Positions 54,305-63,868 of a DNA stretch of 64,000 nucleotides are shown here, piece by piece (the first letter of the stretch is position 1; every line of letters begins with the position of its first letter). The notes below the pieces were generated by a model, which made no database searches, was not told where the DNA came from, and saw only the letters and a list, made by a program, of their open reading frames with translations. Origin of the DNA: a bacterium (GTDB taxonomy: Bacteria > Ratteibacteria > UBA8468 > B48-G9 > DSTR01); the NCBI GenBank assembly GCA_029551285.1, contig JAKPFT010000018.1, positions 50,847 through 114,846 of the forward strand. The letters are read 5' to 3'. Position numbers and translations under genes: made by a program.

Positions 54305-56128
54305 TTAGTTCCTTCTGTTTTCTACAATCACCACCGGGTGCTGGTTATCAAGGAGGACATCCTGCTGGCCGCTAACCAGGTCCCGGCCCGAAATACGAAA
54401 AGAAGTTGAACTTCCTTTGTTTCCGTGCTGGTCAGCCTGGAGCACATAGACGGTAAGTTTACCATCAGCCGAGGTCATCCTCAGGTAATCATCTCCCTGA
54501 GAAGGGTCCACCAGGCAGGTGCGAGCCACATTTTCTTTGCCGTGGTAAACTAAGGCACCGCGGCAGAGGTCAGTCAGAAGTTTCCGGTAGTTTTCCCAGG
54601 ATTCTTCATACTGCCAGGGTGGCTGGACATGGCACAAGGCGGTGAGCACCACGATTAAACCCTGGCCATATTGTTTGAGGTAGATAAATTCATCCTGGCG
54701 GCCATCAGGCACCTGAAACTTAGCAAAGATGTCCACGTCCAGCGGGTAGTTTTCCTGAAGTCTGAGGTTTTCTCTCATCCAGCCATCCGGCCGGTAGAGA
54801 AAAGTTTTTCTTTCTCGCCGGGCAGAGACAGAAGAAAAGCCAGCGGTTGATAGCTGCCGGGCTGCAGGCACAACCAAGAGTAATGTCCCGCCACTTTTCA
54901 CCCAGTCCAGCAAATCTTTATGCCACAGTCCCCAGGAAAGGATGGCCTGGTACGGCTTTAAGGAAACGGTTTCCTCAGCCCAGTCCGGGCAGGTGTCAAA
55001 CCAGGCTAATCCGGTTATCCAGAAGTAGGCGTGCTGCAAAGTCGCCCCGAAACTCTTTCCGTGAAGCACTAAAAAGGGTGGCTGGTGCTGAAAACGGGGC
55101 AGTTTCAGAAAAGGTTTGACCGAAGTGTGCACTGTTTCCAGCCATTTTTCTTCTTCCAGTTCTCTGTCTCCGAAGGTGGAAAGGATATCAGCGCCGGCCA
55201 GGTAAGCCGCAGCCATTTGCGCCAGACGGAGGTGGGCTGGTTTTTCCCGGTTGCCCCAGACCATGGCGACCAGTTCTTCTTCTGGTCGCATCACCATCCG
55301 GCAGTCACGCAGGGCCGTATAGACCCAGAGCGTGTTGGCGTAGGGGTCAAGAAAGTGTCCGTCCAGACCCTGACTCTGAGTTATTAAGGCCTGGCCGCCG
55401 TTGAAGGCGTAAACCCGAAGACCAGGGTACTTCCGATGAATATACCGGGCAAAAGAAAGATGGGCACCGGCTTCCATCCTTTGCTGAACCCATTTTCGGT
55501 AAACAGCCATTTCCTGCTCTGACCAGACCGGATAGTAGCGCATGTCCAGCCCGGTCTCCTTCCGGAAAAGTTCGTTGTACCGCCTGATGGTCAGGACATC
55601 AGGTCCGCTGAGGGAGCGCGTCCACAGAAAGTTGGCTGGATTGTCATATGCATTTCCGTTTTCGTACCCATCGTCATCTCTTTCCGGTCGGCCAGGCATG
55701 TCCACATCCCAGCCAAACTGCATTCCCGTTTCTTCCAGAAGGTGAACCGCGTGAAGATTTTCCGGTCCAAGACTTTTCAGCAGGGGGTCAATCGCCCGGG
55801 AGAAAAATTCTGCAGCGATTTTTTCATCCAGCGCCATGTTGGGAAAGTTGTACCTCTCCCAGGAAAAAGGTTCCCCTGGTCCAAACCAGATTTGCAGAAT
55901 AACTTTTTTCCCGCAGGCGGCCGCCCGGGCTATTCTCTTTACGGTTAGCTGGTCTGGCACCCCTGGTCTGACCATCATCTGCAGCCCGAGATACCTGGCC
56001 TCTGACTGGCAGAACCGTTCAAACTGTTCCTGGCTCAAACGGTTAACCTGGTAAGGATAAATCATCCATTCTACGGCCAGGAGCCTGCTGGCCCATAGCC
56101 AGCCGAGCAGAATAAAGCAGCGCCTCAT
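54305..56128 (-). CDS. Secreted TIM-barrel-like protein of unclear family
   Basis: N-terminal signal; IYPYQVNRLSQEQFERFCQSEARYLGLQMMVRPGV...; HAVHLLEETGMQFGWD; beta-galactosidase-like trimerisation-domain feel in the C-terminal half. Confidence 0.55.
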   Translation of the reverse strand: MRRCFILLGWLWASRLLAVEWMIYPYQVNRLSQEQFERFCQSEARYLGLQMMVRPGVPDQLTVKRIARAAACGKKVILQIWFGPGEPFSWERYNFPNMALDEKIAAEFFSRAIDPLLKSLGPENLHAVHLLEETGMQFGWDVDMPGRPERDDDGYENGNAYDNPANFLWTRSLSGPDVLTIRRYNELFRKETGLDMRYYPVWSEQEMAVYRKWVQQRMEAGAHLSFARYIHRKYPGLRVYAFNGGQALITQSQGLDGHFLDPYANTLWVYTALRDCRMVMRPEEELVAMVWGNREKPAHLRLAQMAAAYLAGADILSTFGDRELEEEKWLETVHTSVKPFLKLPRFQHQPPFLVLHGKSFGATLQHAYFWITGLAWFDTCPDWAEETVSLKPYQAILSWGLWHKDLLDWVKSGGTLLLVVPAARQLSTAGFSSVSARRERKTFLYRPDGWMRENLRLQENYPLDVDIFAKFQVPDGRQDEFIYLKQYGQGLIVVLTALCHVQPPWQYEESWENYRKLLTDLCRGALVYHGKENVARTCLVDPSQGDDYLRMTSADGKLTVYVLQADQHGNKGSSTSFRISGRDLVSGQQDVLLDNQHPVVIVENRRN

Positions 56129-57405
56129 TTCTTTTCCACCGGGCTGAAGGTAATCTGGGCTTGGGTGAGGAGCCGGGAAAAAGCCTGAACATCAGCAGTT
56201 TCCACGTCTTTCAGGCCTGAAGCCCAGAAACGATGAACAACGACGCTTTTCTCCGTCAGGACAGGGAACAACCGGCTGGAGCGAAACGCACCATAATTTC
56301 TGGTGTAAAAATTGTTTTCCCTCTTTTCGCCGGGCCAGGCTTTGTCCAGGAAGTAGCCGTAGCCGCTTTTCTCCCCGGGGCAGTACCAGGCAAACCAGTC
56401 TTCCAGACCAGACGCGCTGGCGATAATTTTGTTTTCCGCGGCGGCTTGAAGACCTTGCGCATCCGGCGTGAAAGAGCGACAGCTGCCGGCCTGGCCGTAC
56501 CAGATAGTCTCTGCTTCCGGTCGGCTGAACTGGAAGCCAAAGGAGAACTCCTGCCGGAAGTTTTTAACCTCCTGCGCGGGTGAAAGAAATTCTTCAAAGC
56601 AGACCAGGGCTCCCTGCTGGTAGAGCCAGACCCTGTGCACCAGGTCCATTTTGATTTCTTCGGATGCCGTCTTCACTGCGGCGCCGGAAAGACTGGTAAG
56701 GGCAGAAATTCTAACCGGACCGGATACCAGCGGAGTTGGTCGCTGCCAGCGGTTGGCATCCGGTCCAGGCTGACCGGCGATGGCTCCCAGCGGAAAGATG
56801 GAACTCCAGGCACCGCGTATGTGAAGGACTGGCTTGCGGAAAAAGTCCATCATGACCAGACACCCGGCACCCCAGTTTTCCAGACTATTTCTGGCAGGGT
56901 CAGTTCCGCGAGCCGGACCTTTCAAACCCAGGAAAACATTATCGTTCCACAACTGAAGGTCATGCTGGAAAATGTCAGGGTCCATCGCTTCGGCCAGGAA
57001 AGATGTGGAAGGATAGACAGGTGGTGGCAGTGGTTGGGTTGACCAGTAGAGCCAGAGTTCAGTCCCGCCGGCCGGAATGTCTGCCTGAAAAACCAGTTCG
57101 TCGTTGTCGTCAAGCATGTGGTTAGCCGCTGCTGGATGCTGGCCGCCGTCAAACTCGTCCACCTGGCAGGGAACTTCCCGGCCAGCAGCCACCACCCGCA
57201 GAGAACCAAGAAACAGGTTTTCGCTGCCAGCCAGAGCCTTAAGTTGTTTTCCGGTGATGGTGATTGGGAGGCTGTTTACCTTCCGGCCAGCTCCGGCGAC
57301 GACCAGCCGGCAGCGCCGGTTCCAGGCAGGCTGCCACCAGGTTTCTCCAGCAAAAAGATTCGTCCCGAGAAGAACTACCAACCACACCTGTTTTGGCTTA
57401 AACAT
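56125..57405 (-). CDS. Secreted protein of unknown family, paralogue of 52965-54299
   Basis: MFKPKQVWLVVLLGTNLFAGETWWQPAWNRRCRLVV...; ATGA overlap with 54305-56128. Confidence 0.65.
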   Translation of the reverse strand: MFKPKQVWLVVLLGTNLFAGETWWQPAWNRRCRLVVAGAGRKVNSLPITITGKQLKALAGSENLFLGSLRVVAAGREVPCQVDEFDGGQHPAAANHMLDDNDELVFQADIPAGGTELWLYWSTQPLPPPVYPSTSFLAEAMDPDIFQHDLQLWNDNVFLGLKGPARGTDPARNSLENWGAGCLVMMDFFRKPVLHIRGAWSSIFPLGAIAGQPGPDANRWQRPTPLVSGPVRISALTSLSGAAVKTASEEIKMDLVHRVWLYQQGALVCFEEFLSPAQEVKNFRQEFSFGFQFSRPEAETIWYGQAGSCRSFTPDAQGLQAAAENKIIASASGLEDWFAWYCPGEKSGYGYFLDKAWPGEKRENNFYTRNYGAFRSSRLFPVLTEKSVVVHRFWASGLKDVETADVQAFSRLLTQAQITFSPVEKK

Positions 57406-57508
57406 TTTGTAAGATGGCCTAAATTTATTATGGCAACTACCTGTCTGTCAAATGTGATATATCCGGACGGGCTGGAACAGGCAAAGCCGTGCTAAAATAT
57501 ACAGGAAC

Positions 57509-59482
57509 ATGCACCCGGTCATCCAGGAGATACAAAAGCAGCGCAAGTTTTTCCCGGAACTCTGGGAAATCAGGTTTGAAGAAAGAGGTCTGCCGCTGGG
57601 CAGTGAAGCCGAGGCTGCTGTTCTGGGAAGACTGTACTTCTACGGGAAAAGGTACCGGAAAACGTCTGTCTATGTCGGCACCTCAGGTATTGACTGGTCC
57701 GGGGGACAGGTAAAACATCAGGAGTGGCCGGCCTATCTGAACAGGTTTGACTACCTTTGGCCGCTGGCCTGCCAGTACGCCAGCACCGGGAAAGAAAAAT
57801 ATGCCCGGGCAGCCCGCAACTACATCCAGGACTGGTTGACTTCTCACGATCCTTACCCTGCTGATGGAGGCTGTCTTCCGGGGGACTCTTCACTGAACAT
57901 GGCAATCCGGCTGGGAACAACGGGACACTGGCCAGGCTGGCTGAAAGTTCTGGAAGTTTTTGCTCCTTCCCCGGCTTTCAACCATGATTTCGTGGAATCG
58001 GTTCTGGCCGGGGCAGAATGGCAATTAAACTGGCTGAGGTGGCACCTTTCTGGCACCGGTAACTGGCGGATTGCTGGACTGTGGTGTCTGCTGTCAGCGG
58101 CCTTAGTCATTCCCTCACGGTTTTCGCACTTTGGACCACCGGCAGCCGCTGACCTGGTAACCGAATTTTATTCTCAGATTTTACCTGATGGCGTCCACCT
58201 GGAACGGAGCGCTGGCTACCACCAATGGATGAGTCACTCTTTCCTTCTTCTGCAAAAAATTGGTGAGCGGCTCTCTCCAAAAGTGAGCCTGGAGAAAAAA
58301 AGGGTGGTGGCGATGGACCTGTTTGCTCTGGCTCACACCAGGCCGGATGGCCAACCCTGCCGGTTCAATGACAGTTCCAGCAGTTTGGAGGAAAGCCATC
58401 CGGAAGTTTTGACTTCCCGGCTGGTGGCCCACCGCAGGTTGAGGCAATGGTTGGGCATAAGGAAACCGGTTGCGCTGGATGCTGTTTTTCCGGAAGCAGG
58501 CCTGGCATTTTTCCGCACCGGCTGGGGAGCTGACGCAGCCTGGCTGGCTTTTGACGCCAGCACTGATTTTCCCGGTCCCCACGGCCACCTTTCCCGGCTT
58601 TCCTTTGAATTTCACTACCGGGGCCGCACCCTCATTCCTGACCCGGGAATCTTCTCCTATGAGATGTCTTCCTGGAAGGGCGCGGCTGGGAGGAAGACGG
58701 TTGCCCACGCTACGGCCTGCGTGGACCTGCTGAACCAGGCCGATGTGGCCGCACAGTTGCTGGCCGTTTACGCCAGCCGGCACATTGCTTTGGTCCACGG
58801 ACGCTATAGCGGAGGATACTGGACCGGCCGGTATGAGTGGATTTTCCCCCGGGGTCGTGGCCAGGGCCTGTGGGGATTTCATGACAGGGTCTTAGTCTGG
58901 TTCAAAGAGCGCTGTTTGCTGGTGATTGATACGGTCAGCACCGAGCCTGGGCACACGATTTATCTTAACTACCCGCTACAGCCGGGTCCATGTCAGGTTA
59001 AGGCCAGCCAGTCAGAAGCCTGGACAAAGCATCCGGAAGTGAATGTCTGGATGAAGGTGGTTCCTCTGGGAAAAACCGGCCAGCCGTCCGTGAAACTTTA
59101 CTGCGGAGACAGGAAGGCCGAACTGGGGTTTCTGGGAGTTGGTTTTGAGCAGCTGGTGAAAGCGCCTCTGGTTTCCTGGTTTTTCCCCTCGCCCACCGCT
59201 GAGTGCGTGACGATTATCCTGCCTTACCGGGGAAGGAAACGGCCGGTTTTGAAGGTTAAGATTGAAAGTGAGACTTCTTACAGACATTGTCTGAGACTGG
59301 GCTGGCCTGACGGCCGGCAGGACCTCCTTTACTGGGTGCCTGGCCTGAGGCGATGCCTTGGAAAACCCGCCGACTCTGCGGCGGTCTCCTGGCAGCCTGA
59401 GACAGCGCTGGTTGCTTCTACGGTAGCGGCTGGCCGCCGTCCGGTCATCCTGGGTTGTCTGGAAACCAGGCCAGGGTTTTAA
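57509..59482 (+). CDS. Heparinase II/III-like polysaccharide lyase family protein
   Basis: NRFDYLWPLACQYASTGKEKYARAARNYIQDWL; TGNWRIAGLWCLLSAALVIPSRF; FRTGWGADAAWLAFDASTDFPGPHGHLSRLSFEFHYRGRTLIPDPGIFSYE. Confidence 0.85.
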   Translation: MHPVIQEIQKQRKFFPELWEIRFEERGLPLGSEAEAAVLGRLYFYGKRYRKTSVYVGTSGIDWSGGQVKHQEWPAYLNRFDYLWPLACQYASTGKEKYARAARNYIQDWLTSHDPYPADGGCLPGDSSLNMAIRLGTTGHWPGWLKVLEVFAPSPAFNHDFVESVLAGAEWQLNWLRWHLSGTGNWRIAGLWCLLSAALVIPSRFSHFGPPAAADLVTEFYSQILPDGVHLERSAGYHQWMSHSFLLLQKIGERLSPKVSLEKKRVVAMDLFALAHTRPDGQPCRFNDSSSSLEESHPEVLTSRLVAHRRLRQWLGIRKPVALDAVFPEAGLAFFRTGWGADAAWLAFDASTDFPGPHGHLSRLSFEFHYRGRTLIPDPGIFSYEMSSWKGAAGRKTVAHATACVDLLNQADVAAQLLAVYASRHIALVHGRYSGGYWTGRYEWIFPRGRGQGLWGFHDRVLVWFKERCLLVIDTVSTEPGHTIYLNYPLQPGPCQVKASQSEAWTKHPEVNVWMKVVPLGKTGQPSVKLYCGDRKAELGFLGVGFEQLVKAPLVSWFFPSPTAECVTIILPYRGRKRPVLKVKIESETSYRHCLRLGWPDGRQDLLYWVPGLRRCLGKPADSAAVSWQPETALVASTVAAGRRPVILGCLETRPGF

Positions 59483-59606
59483 GGGAAAATCGCTCCTGGT
59501 AAGCAGCATGAGGCGGCCCTGGCTGGTCAGCGAACCCTTTCATCTGTGGTAAAATACCCTGGATTATGGACACGGCCTTGCGGGTGGATTTTGCAAGGAG
59601 GAGTGT

Positions 59607-60530
59607 TTGCCTGTTTACTGCTATCGGGCCAGGACAGAAAAAGGCAGGATAAAGACGGGGCTGTTGCGCTCGCCAGATAGGGAGACAGGCTGGCAATTCC
59701 TCCAGGGGGAAGGTCTGAAACCTCTGGCGTTGCGTGGTTACTTTCAACCAGACTATCAGGCGATTATCGTGACCGCTCTTTTCTTCATAGTCCTCATCCC
59801 GCTTCTTGTGGCGACCCTGCCCGGTCAGATAACGACCGGCCACTGGCTGGAAGGGTTTCTCCAGACAGGAATTGTTATTGCTGTGCTGACCTGTGTCCTC
59901 ACTGGTTTCCGGGTGCGCTCCCGGCAGACTCTGGCCCGGCGTACACTGTCTTTTCTTGACCGGCCTTCTGACAGCGAAGAATCGTACTTCCTAAAAGTGG
60001 TGAGCGGGCAATTCTTGCCGGAGGAGAAGCCACAGCCGGTTCTGGTGGAAGAAGGTGGTTTCACCAGACAGCGGGTCGTCGTGGGCAAAGTAGAACGAAC
60101 TGGCTGGCCGGCTCAGTTGCACCTTGTTATCTGCGTCGCTGGCTACTACCTGTCTTCCTTCCTGCTCTGGTGCACTCTCTCCGCGGCGGAGCGGACTGCT
60201 TTTGGTAAGACAATTCCCTGCTGGGGCCTGGCTCTGGGTCTGTCCTTGTTGCCGGTGCCAGCCCTGATGATTACCTCAGGGTTGAAGTTGAGATTGCCGG
60301 CGGTGGTCATAACCACATCTCTGGCAACATTTGTTCAGTTCTGGTGGCTCAGGAGTAGTTACTTCCAGAAGGCGTCAGCGGCACCGGTTTATCTTATTCT
60401 GGTCAGACATCCATTCACCACGGTAGCCGCCTGGGTGCTGCCAGTCGCAGTGATGATTTACCTTAACTGGAGTCCGGGAATCAAAAAGTTCCTTGACCTG
60501 GAAGCGCCTGTCTATGAGGAAGAAAAGTAG
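59607..60530 (+). CDS. Membrane protein with GspF/PilC-like N-terminal motif
   Basis: TTG start with aaggaggagtg RBS; MPVYCYRARTEKGRIKTGLLRSPDRETGWQFLQGEGLKPLALRGYF, then several predicted TM helices. Confidence 0.6.
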   Translation: MPVYCYRARTEKGRIKTGLLRSPDRETGWQFLQGEGLKPLALRGYFQPDYQAIIVTALFFIVLIPLLVATLPGQITTGHWLEGFLQTGIVIAVLTCVLTGFRVRSRQTLARRTLSFLDRPSDSEESYFLKVVSGQFLPEEKPQPVLVEEGGFTRQRVVVGKVERTGWPAQLHLVICVAGYYLSSFLLWCTLSAAERTAFGKTIPCWGLALGLSLLPVPALMITSGLKLRLPAVVITTSLATFVQFWWLRSSYFQKASAAPVYLILVRHPFTTVAAWVLPVAVMIYLNWSPGIKKFLDLEAPVYEEEK

Positions 60531-60593
60531 TCTCCAGAAATATTGGCGGGTAACTATAATCTGGCTGAACTGACTGGTAACAGAGGAGAGCCT

Positions 60594-63575
60594 ATGAGGA
60601 GAAAAATAGCCCTGTGTCTAAGTATTTTCTGTGTGACCGGTGTCCTTCTGGCAGAAAACAGAATCAATGTTTACTGGACAGACACGCCGCCGGTGATAGA
60701 CGCCAGGGATAATGACGTCTGCTGGAAGACGGCTGACCGGGCCAAAAACTTTACTCTTTTCAAAAAGGCTGGCCAGCCAACTCAGCCCACCGAGGTGGCT
60801 GTGTGCTATGACGCTGACTGTCTCTATTTGTTCTGGAAACTGTACGATAAGAACCCGGAAAAAATTGTCTTCGGTAACCCGGAAGATGTGCGGGACTTTA
60901 TCACCTGGAAGGATGTGGCGGAACTTTTTCTTGATCCTGGCCAGACGAAGGAACATTACTATCAGTTTGCCGCCTCGCCTTCTGCGGCCAGGTTTGACCT
61001 TTCTTCCAGGAAATCAACCAATTTCAACCCTGACTGGAAGGTGAAAGGGGCTATCTGTGAGTGGGGCTGGGCCTTAGAGATGGCTATTCCTTTCACAGAA
61101 CTGGCTCACCAGAACGAGTTTTTCGGCACGCCGGCGGTCGGCGACGTCTGGGGGATTAACTTCTGTCGGGACCAGGGTTCCTTGCACGAGTGGAGCCAGT
61201 GGGAAGTTTCCATGATGAGTTTCCACGAAGTGAAAAACTTCGGGACAGCTGTCTTCTGCGGCCGGAAAGAAGGGGAGAAACTTCCGACTATAACCGCGGT
61301 GGAGTTTGAGCCGCTTTTCTACGGACCGGGGACTCTCTCTTTCCAGGTGAAGAGCACCCGGCCATACCTGGGATGTGACTTTTTCTTGAGTCAGGACGGC
61401 CAGTCAGTAGTACGAAGAACCGGTGAGAAAGTTGCGCCCGGTCAACTTCAGTTACCTTACCAGATCAGCCGACCTGGCACCTGGCGGCTGGCGGTTTCTT
61501 TCTACGAAGGCAAGAATAAGGTTTATTCTGGCGCCACCTTTTGCCAGTTGCCGCCGGTGGCCGAAAATCTGCTGGAAATCAGGAAAAAGATGGACCAGGC
61601 CAGGATGAAGTTGAAGACATTTCAGCACGCTTACCGGCCCTTGCTGGAAAAGCAACTCAACCGGCTGGAAGAAAACCTGGCCCAAGCCATTCAACAGGTT
61701 CAGCAACCATCTTCCCTGTCCCGGCAGGACTGGCAGAAACTCACTTCCGTGGTGCTGGCGGCTGGCTCAGACTGGAAAAAACTTGATTTTGACCTGGGTC
61801 TGGTGGGCCTTTATCCGGAGAAGAAGACTGCTTCCTTCGGTCTTGTTCCAGTGCCGGCTACAGCCAAAATTTATCCTGACAGCATTCTGACCAGGCCCGC
61901 CGGGCCGGTGAAACTGGCTCTGGCTGGCAACGAATACGAGTCCTTTCAGATGGTGCTGGTTCCTTTCTGGAAAGAGGTGCCGGACATCCAGGTTTCTTTT
62001 TCTGACCTTTCCGGTCCGAAAAAGATTTCCAGAAAAAATTTCTCTTCATTCCGGGTGGAGTACGTCAGGTTAAAAAATGTTGACCCGGAAGACACTCATC
62101 TCCGGGAGTACGAACCGGACATCCTTTTCCCGGCTGAGAAGTTTTCCTTGCAGCCCGGGAAGTTGCAGCCGGTGTGGATTGATTTCTATCTGCCGCCGAA
62201 TACTCCGGCTGGCACCTATCGGGGACGGGTGACGTTCACCACGGGGAAAGAAAGCCGGAGCTGGCCGGTGGAAGTTACCAGTTACGGCTTCAACCTGCCG
62301 CGGAAAAGCAGTATTGAGAACCAGTTCTGGTTCAGTCTTTACCGCTGGAAAAACTTCTACGGCACCCTTGATTATACGCCGGAGCTTTACGCTAAACATG
62401 CGGCAGTACTGTCCCGGTACCGCATCAGTTGTCTTCCTTCTGACTGGATTATTATGTGGGACAAAATCAGGGTCTACTACGAAGAAGACGGTCGTTTCAC
62501 CTTTGATTTCAGCGAACTGGACAAATTTATCAAGATCGGACTGGAGGCTGGTTCCAATACCTACTGGGCTTCCCTTGGCTGCAACTTAGGCTCGCTCACA
62601 CCCTTTTCTCGCCCCTGGACAAAAGTGATTGACCGGAAAACCGGTAAGGAAACTACTCTGGACAGGGTGATGAAGGACTGGCTGGACAAGTTCAGGGAAG
62701 GAAAGACCTACTGGGACGAGAATCCGATGTACCGGGATTACCTCCAGGCATATGTGGCTCATCTGAAAGAACTGGGCCTTCTTGAGACAGCATACTGGGA
62801 GATTTATGACGAACCCAACGACAACAGCCGCTGGCTGGACATGTTGCGGCACCACCGGTGGTTGCGGCAGTTTGTACCGGAACTGAAACTTTTCAATTTT
62901 GGGGTGGAGCCAACCCAGGTGAAGGCTGGCCAGAACGCCCTGGGTCTGATTGATTGCTGGGCGCCGCACATTGACGGTCTTGACGAGCCGGAGATTCTGG
63001 CGGCGATGAAGGAAAGAAGGCAGAAGTACGGTGAGAAGTACTGGTTTTATACCTGCGGAGAAAGAGTAAACAAGGAAGGCGAGTACGCTCCCTTTATCAC
63101 CTATTACCGGCCATACCTGACAGTCCGCATCCATCCCTGGATTGCCTGGAAGTATGAGACCGACGGGTTCTTTATCTTTGCCTTAAGCAGTGTACCTGAT
63201 GATAACGTGAAGAAAAATCCGGAAGAACGCTGGCCGAAAACCGAGTGGTCAGATGGGGCTTACCGGGGCTGCGGCACCCTGGTCTATCCCGGGCCTGAGT
63301 ACCAGGTGATACCCGGAATGAGGCTGGCCCATCTGCGTGACGGATTAGAAGACTACGAATACTTTGCGATTTTGAGAAACAGGTTGAAGTCTGGAGCCGG
63401 CACCAAACAGTGGCAGTCGGCGGCGAAAAAGGCCCTGAAAATTGAACCGGAAATCGTCAGGGATATTTACCACTGGACTAAAGATGTCAGCCTGCTGGAA
63501 GCCAAACGGGCCAGCCTGGCCAGCCTGATTCAGACTTCTTTGAGGCCTCAGAAAAAGTCCGGTGCCCAAAAATGA
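60594..63575 (+). CDS. Secreted GH123/DUF4091-like glycoside hydrolase with N-terminal CBM9-like domain
   Basis: INVYWTDTPPVIDARDNDVCWKTADRAKNFTLFKKAGQPTQPTEVAVCYDADCLYLFWKLYDKN (CBM9-like); AYWEIYDEPNDNSRWLD; GMRLAHLRDGLEDYEYFAILRNRL (DUF4091-like end). ATG 60594 with RBS. Confidence 0.82.
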   Translation: MRRKIALCLSIFCVTGVLLAENRINVYWTDTPPVIDARDNDVCWKTADRAKNFTLFKKAGQPTQPTEVAVCYDADCLYLFWKLYDKNPEKIVFGNPEDVRDFITWKDVAELFLDPGQTKEHYYQFAASPSAARFDLSSRKSTNFNPDWKVKGAICEWGWALEMAIPFTELAHQNEFFGTPAVGDVWGINFCRDQGSLHEWSQWEVSMMSFHEVKNFGTAVFCGRKEGEKLPTITAVEFEPLFYGPGTLSFQVKSTRPYLGCDFFLSQDGQSVVRRTGEKVAPGQLQLPYQISRPGTWRLAVSFYEGKNKVYSGATFCQLPPVAENLLEIRKKMDQARMKLKTFQHAYRPLLEKQLNRLEENLAQAIQQVQQPSSLSRQDWQKLTSVVLAAGSDWKKLDFDLGLVGLYPEKKTASFGLVPVPATAKIYPDSILTRPAGPVKLALAGNEYESFQMVLVPFWKEVPDIQVSFSDLSGPKKISRKNFSSFRVEYVRLKNVDPEDTHLREYEPDILFPAEKFSLQPGKLQPVWIDFYLPPNTPAGTYRGRVTFTTGKESRSWPVEVTSYGFNLPRKSSIENQFWFSLYRWKNFYGTLDYTPELYAKHAAVLSRYRISCLPSDWIIMWDKIRVYYEEDGRFTFDFSELDKFIKIGLEAGSNTYWASLGCNLGSLTPFSRPWTKVIDRKTGKETTLDRVMKDWLDKFREGKTYWDENPMYRDYLQAYVAHLKELGLLETAYWEIYDEPNDNSRWLDMLRHHRWLRQFVPELKLFNFGVEPTQVKAGQNALGLIDCWAPHIDGLDEPEILAAMKERRQKYGEKYWFYTCGERVNKEGEYAPFITYYRPYLTVRIHPWIAWKYETDGFFIFALSSVPDDNVKKNPEERWPKTEWSDGAYRGCGTLVYPGPEYQVIPGMRLAHLRDGLEDYEYFAILRNRLKSGAGTKQWQSAAKKALKIEPEIVRDIYHWTKDVSLLEAKRASLASLIQTSLRPQKKSGAQK

Positions 63576-63852
63576 TTTTCAGAAGAGGATGAGAAGATTC
63601 GTTCAGGAACCAGCCAGGAAAATTCCTGTGAATGAGGAAGCAGAGGTCGTGGTTTTCGGCGGCTGCACCGGAATCTGTGCCGCGGTGGCTGCGGCCAGAC
63701 AGGGTATCAGTGCTCTCCTGGTGATGGTCAACTGCATGCAGTTAGGCCAGGCCGCTGGAGTTGCCGCGGCTCTGGCAGTAAAAAAAGGTCTTAACCCGAA
63801 GGAAGTGCCTGCTGGAGAGATTCAACAACGGCTCAGGGAGTTAGGCGGGTAA
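63562..63852 (+). pseudogene. Internally deleted FAD-dependent oxidoreductase (N- and C-terminal ends joined)
   Basis: RRFVQEPARKIPVNEEAEVVVFGGCTGICAAVAAARQGISALLVM joined directly to VNCMQLGQAAGVAAALAVKKGLNPKEVPAGEIQQRLRELGG. Confidence 0.82.
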
Positions 63853-63868
63853 CAAGGCGGAGAGGTAG

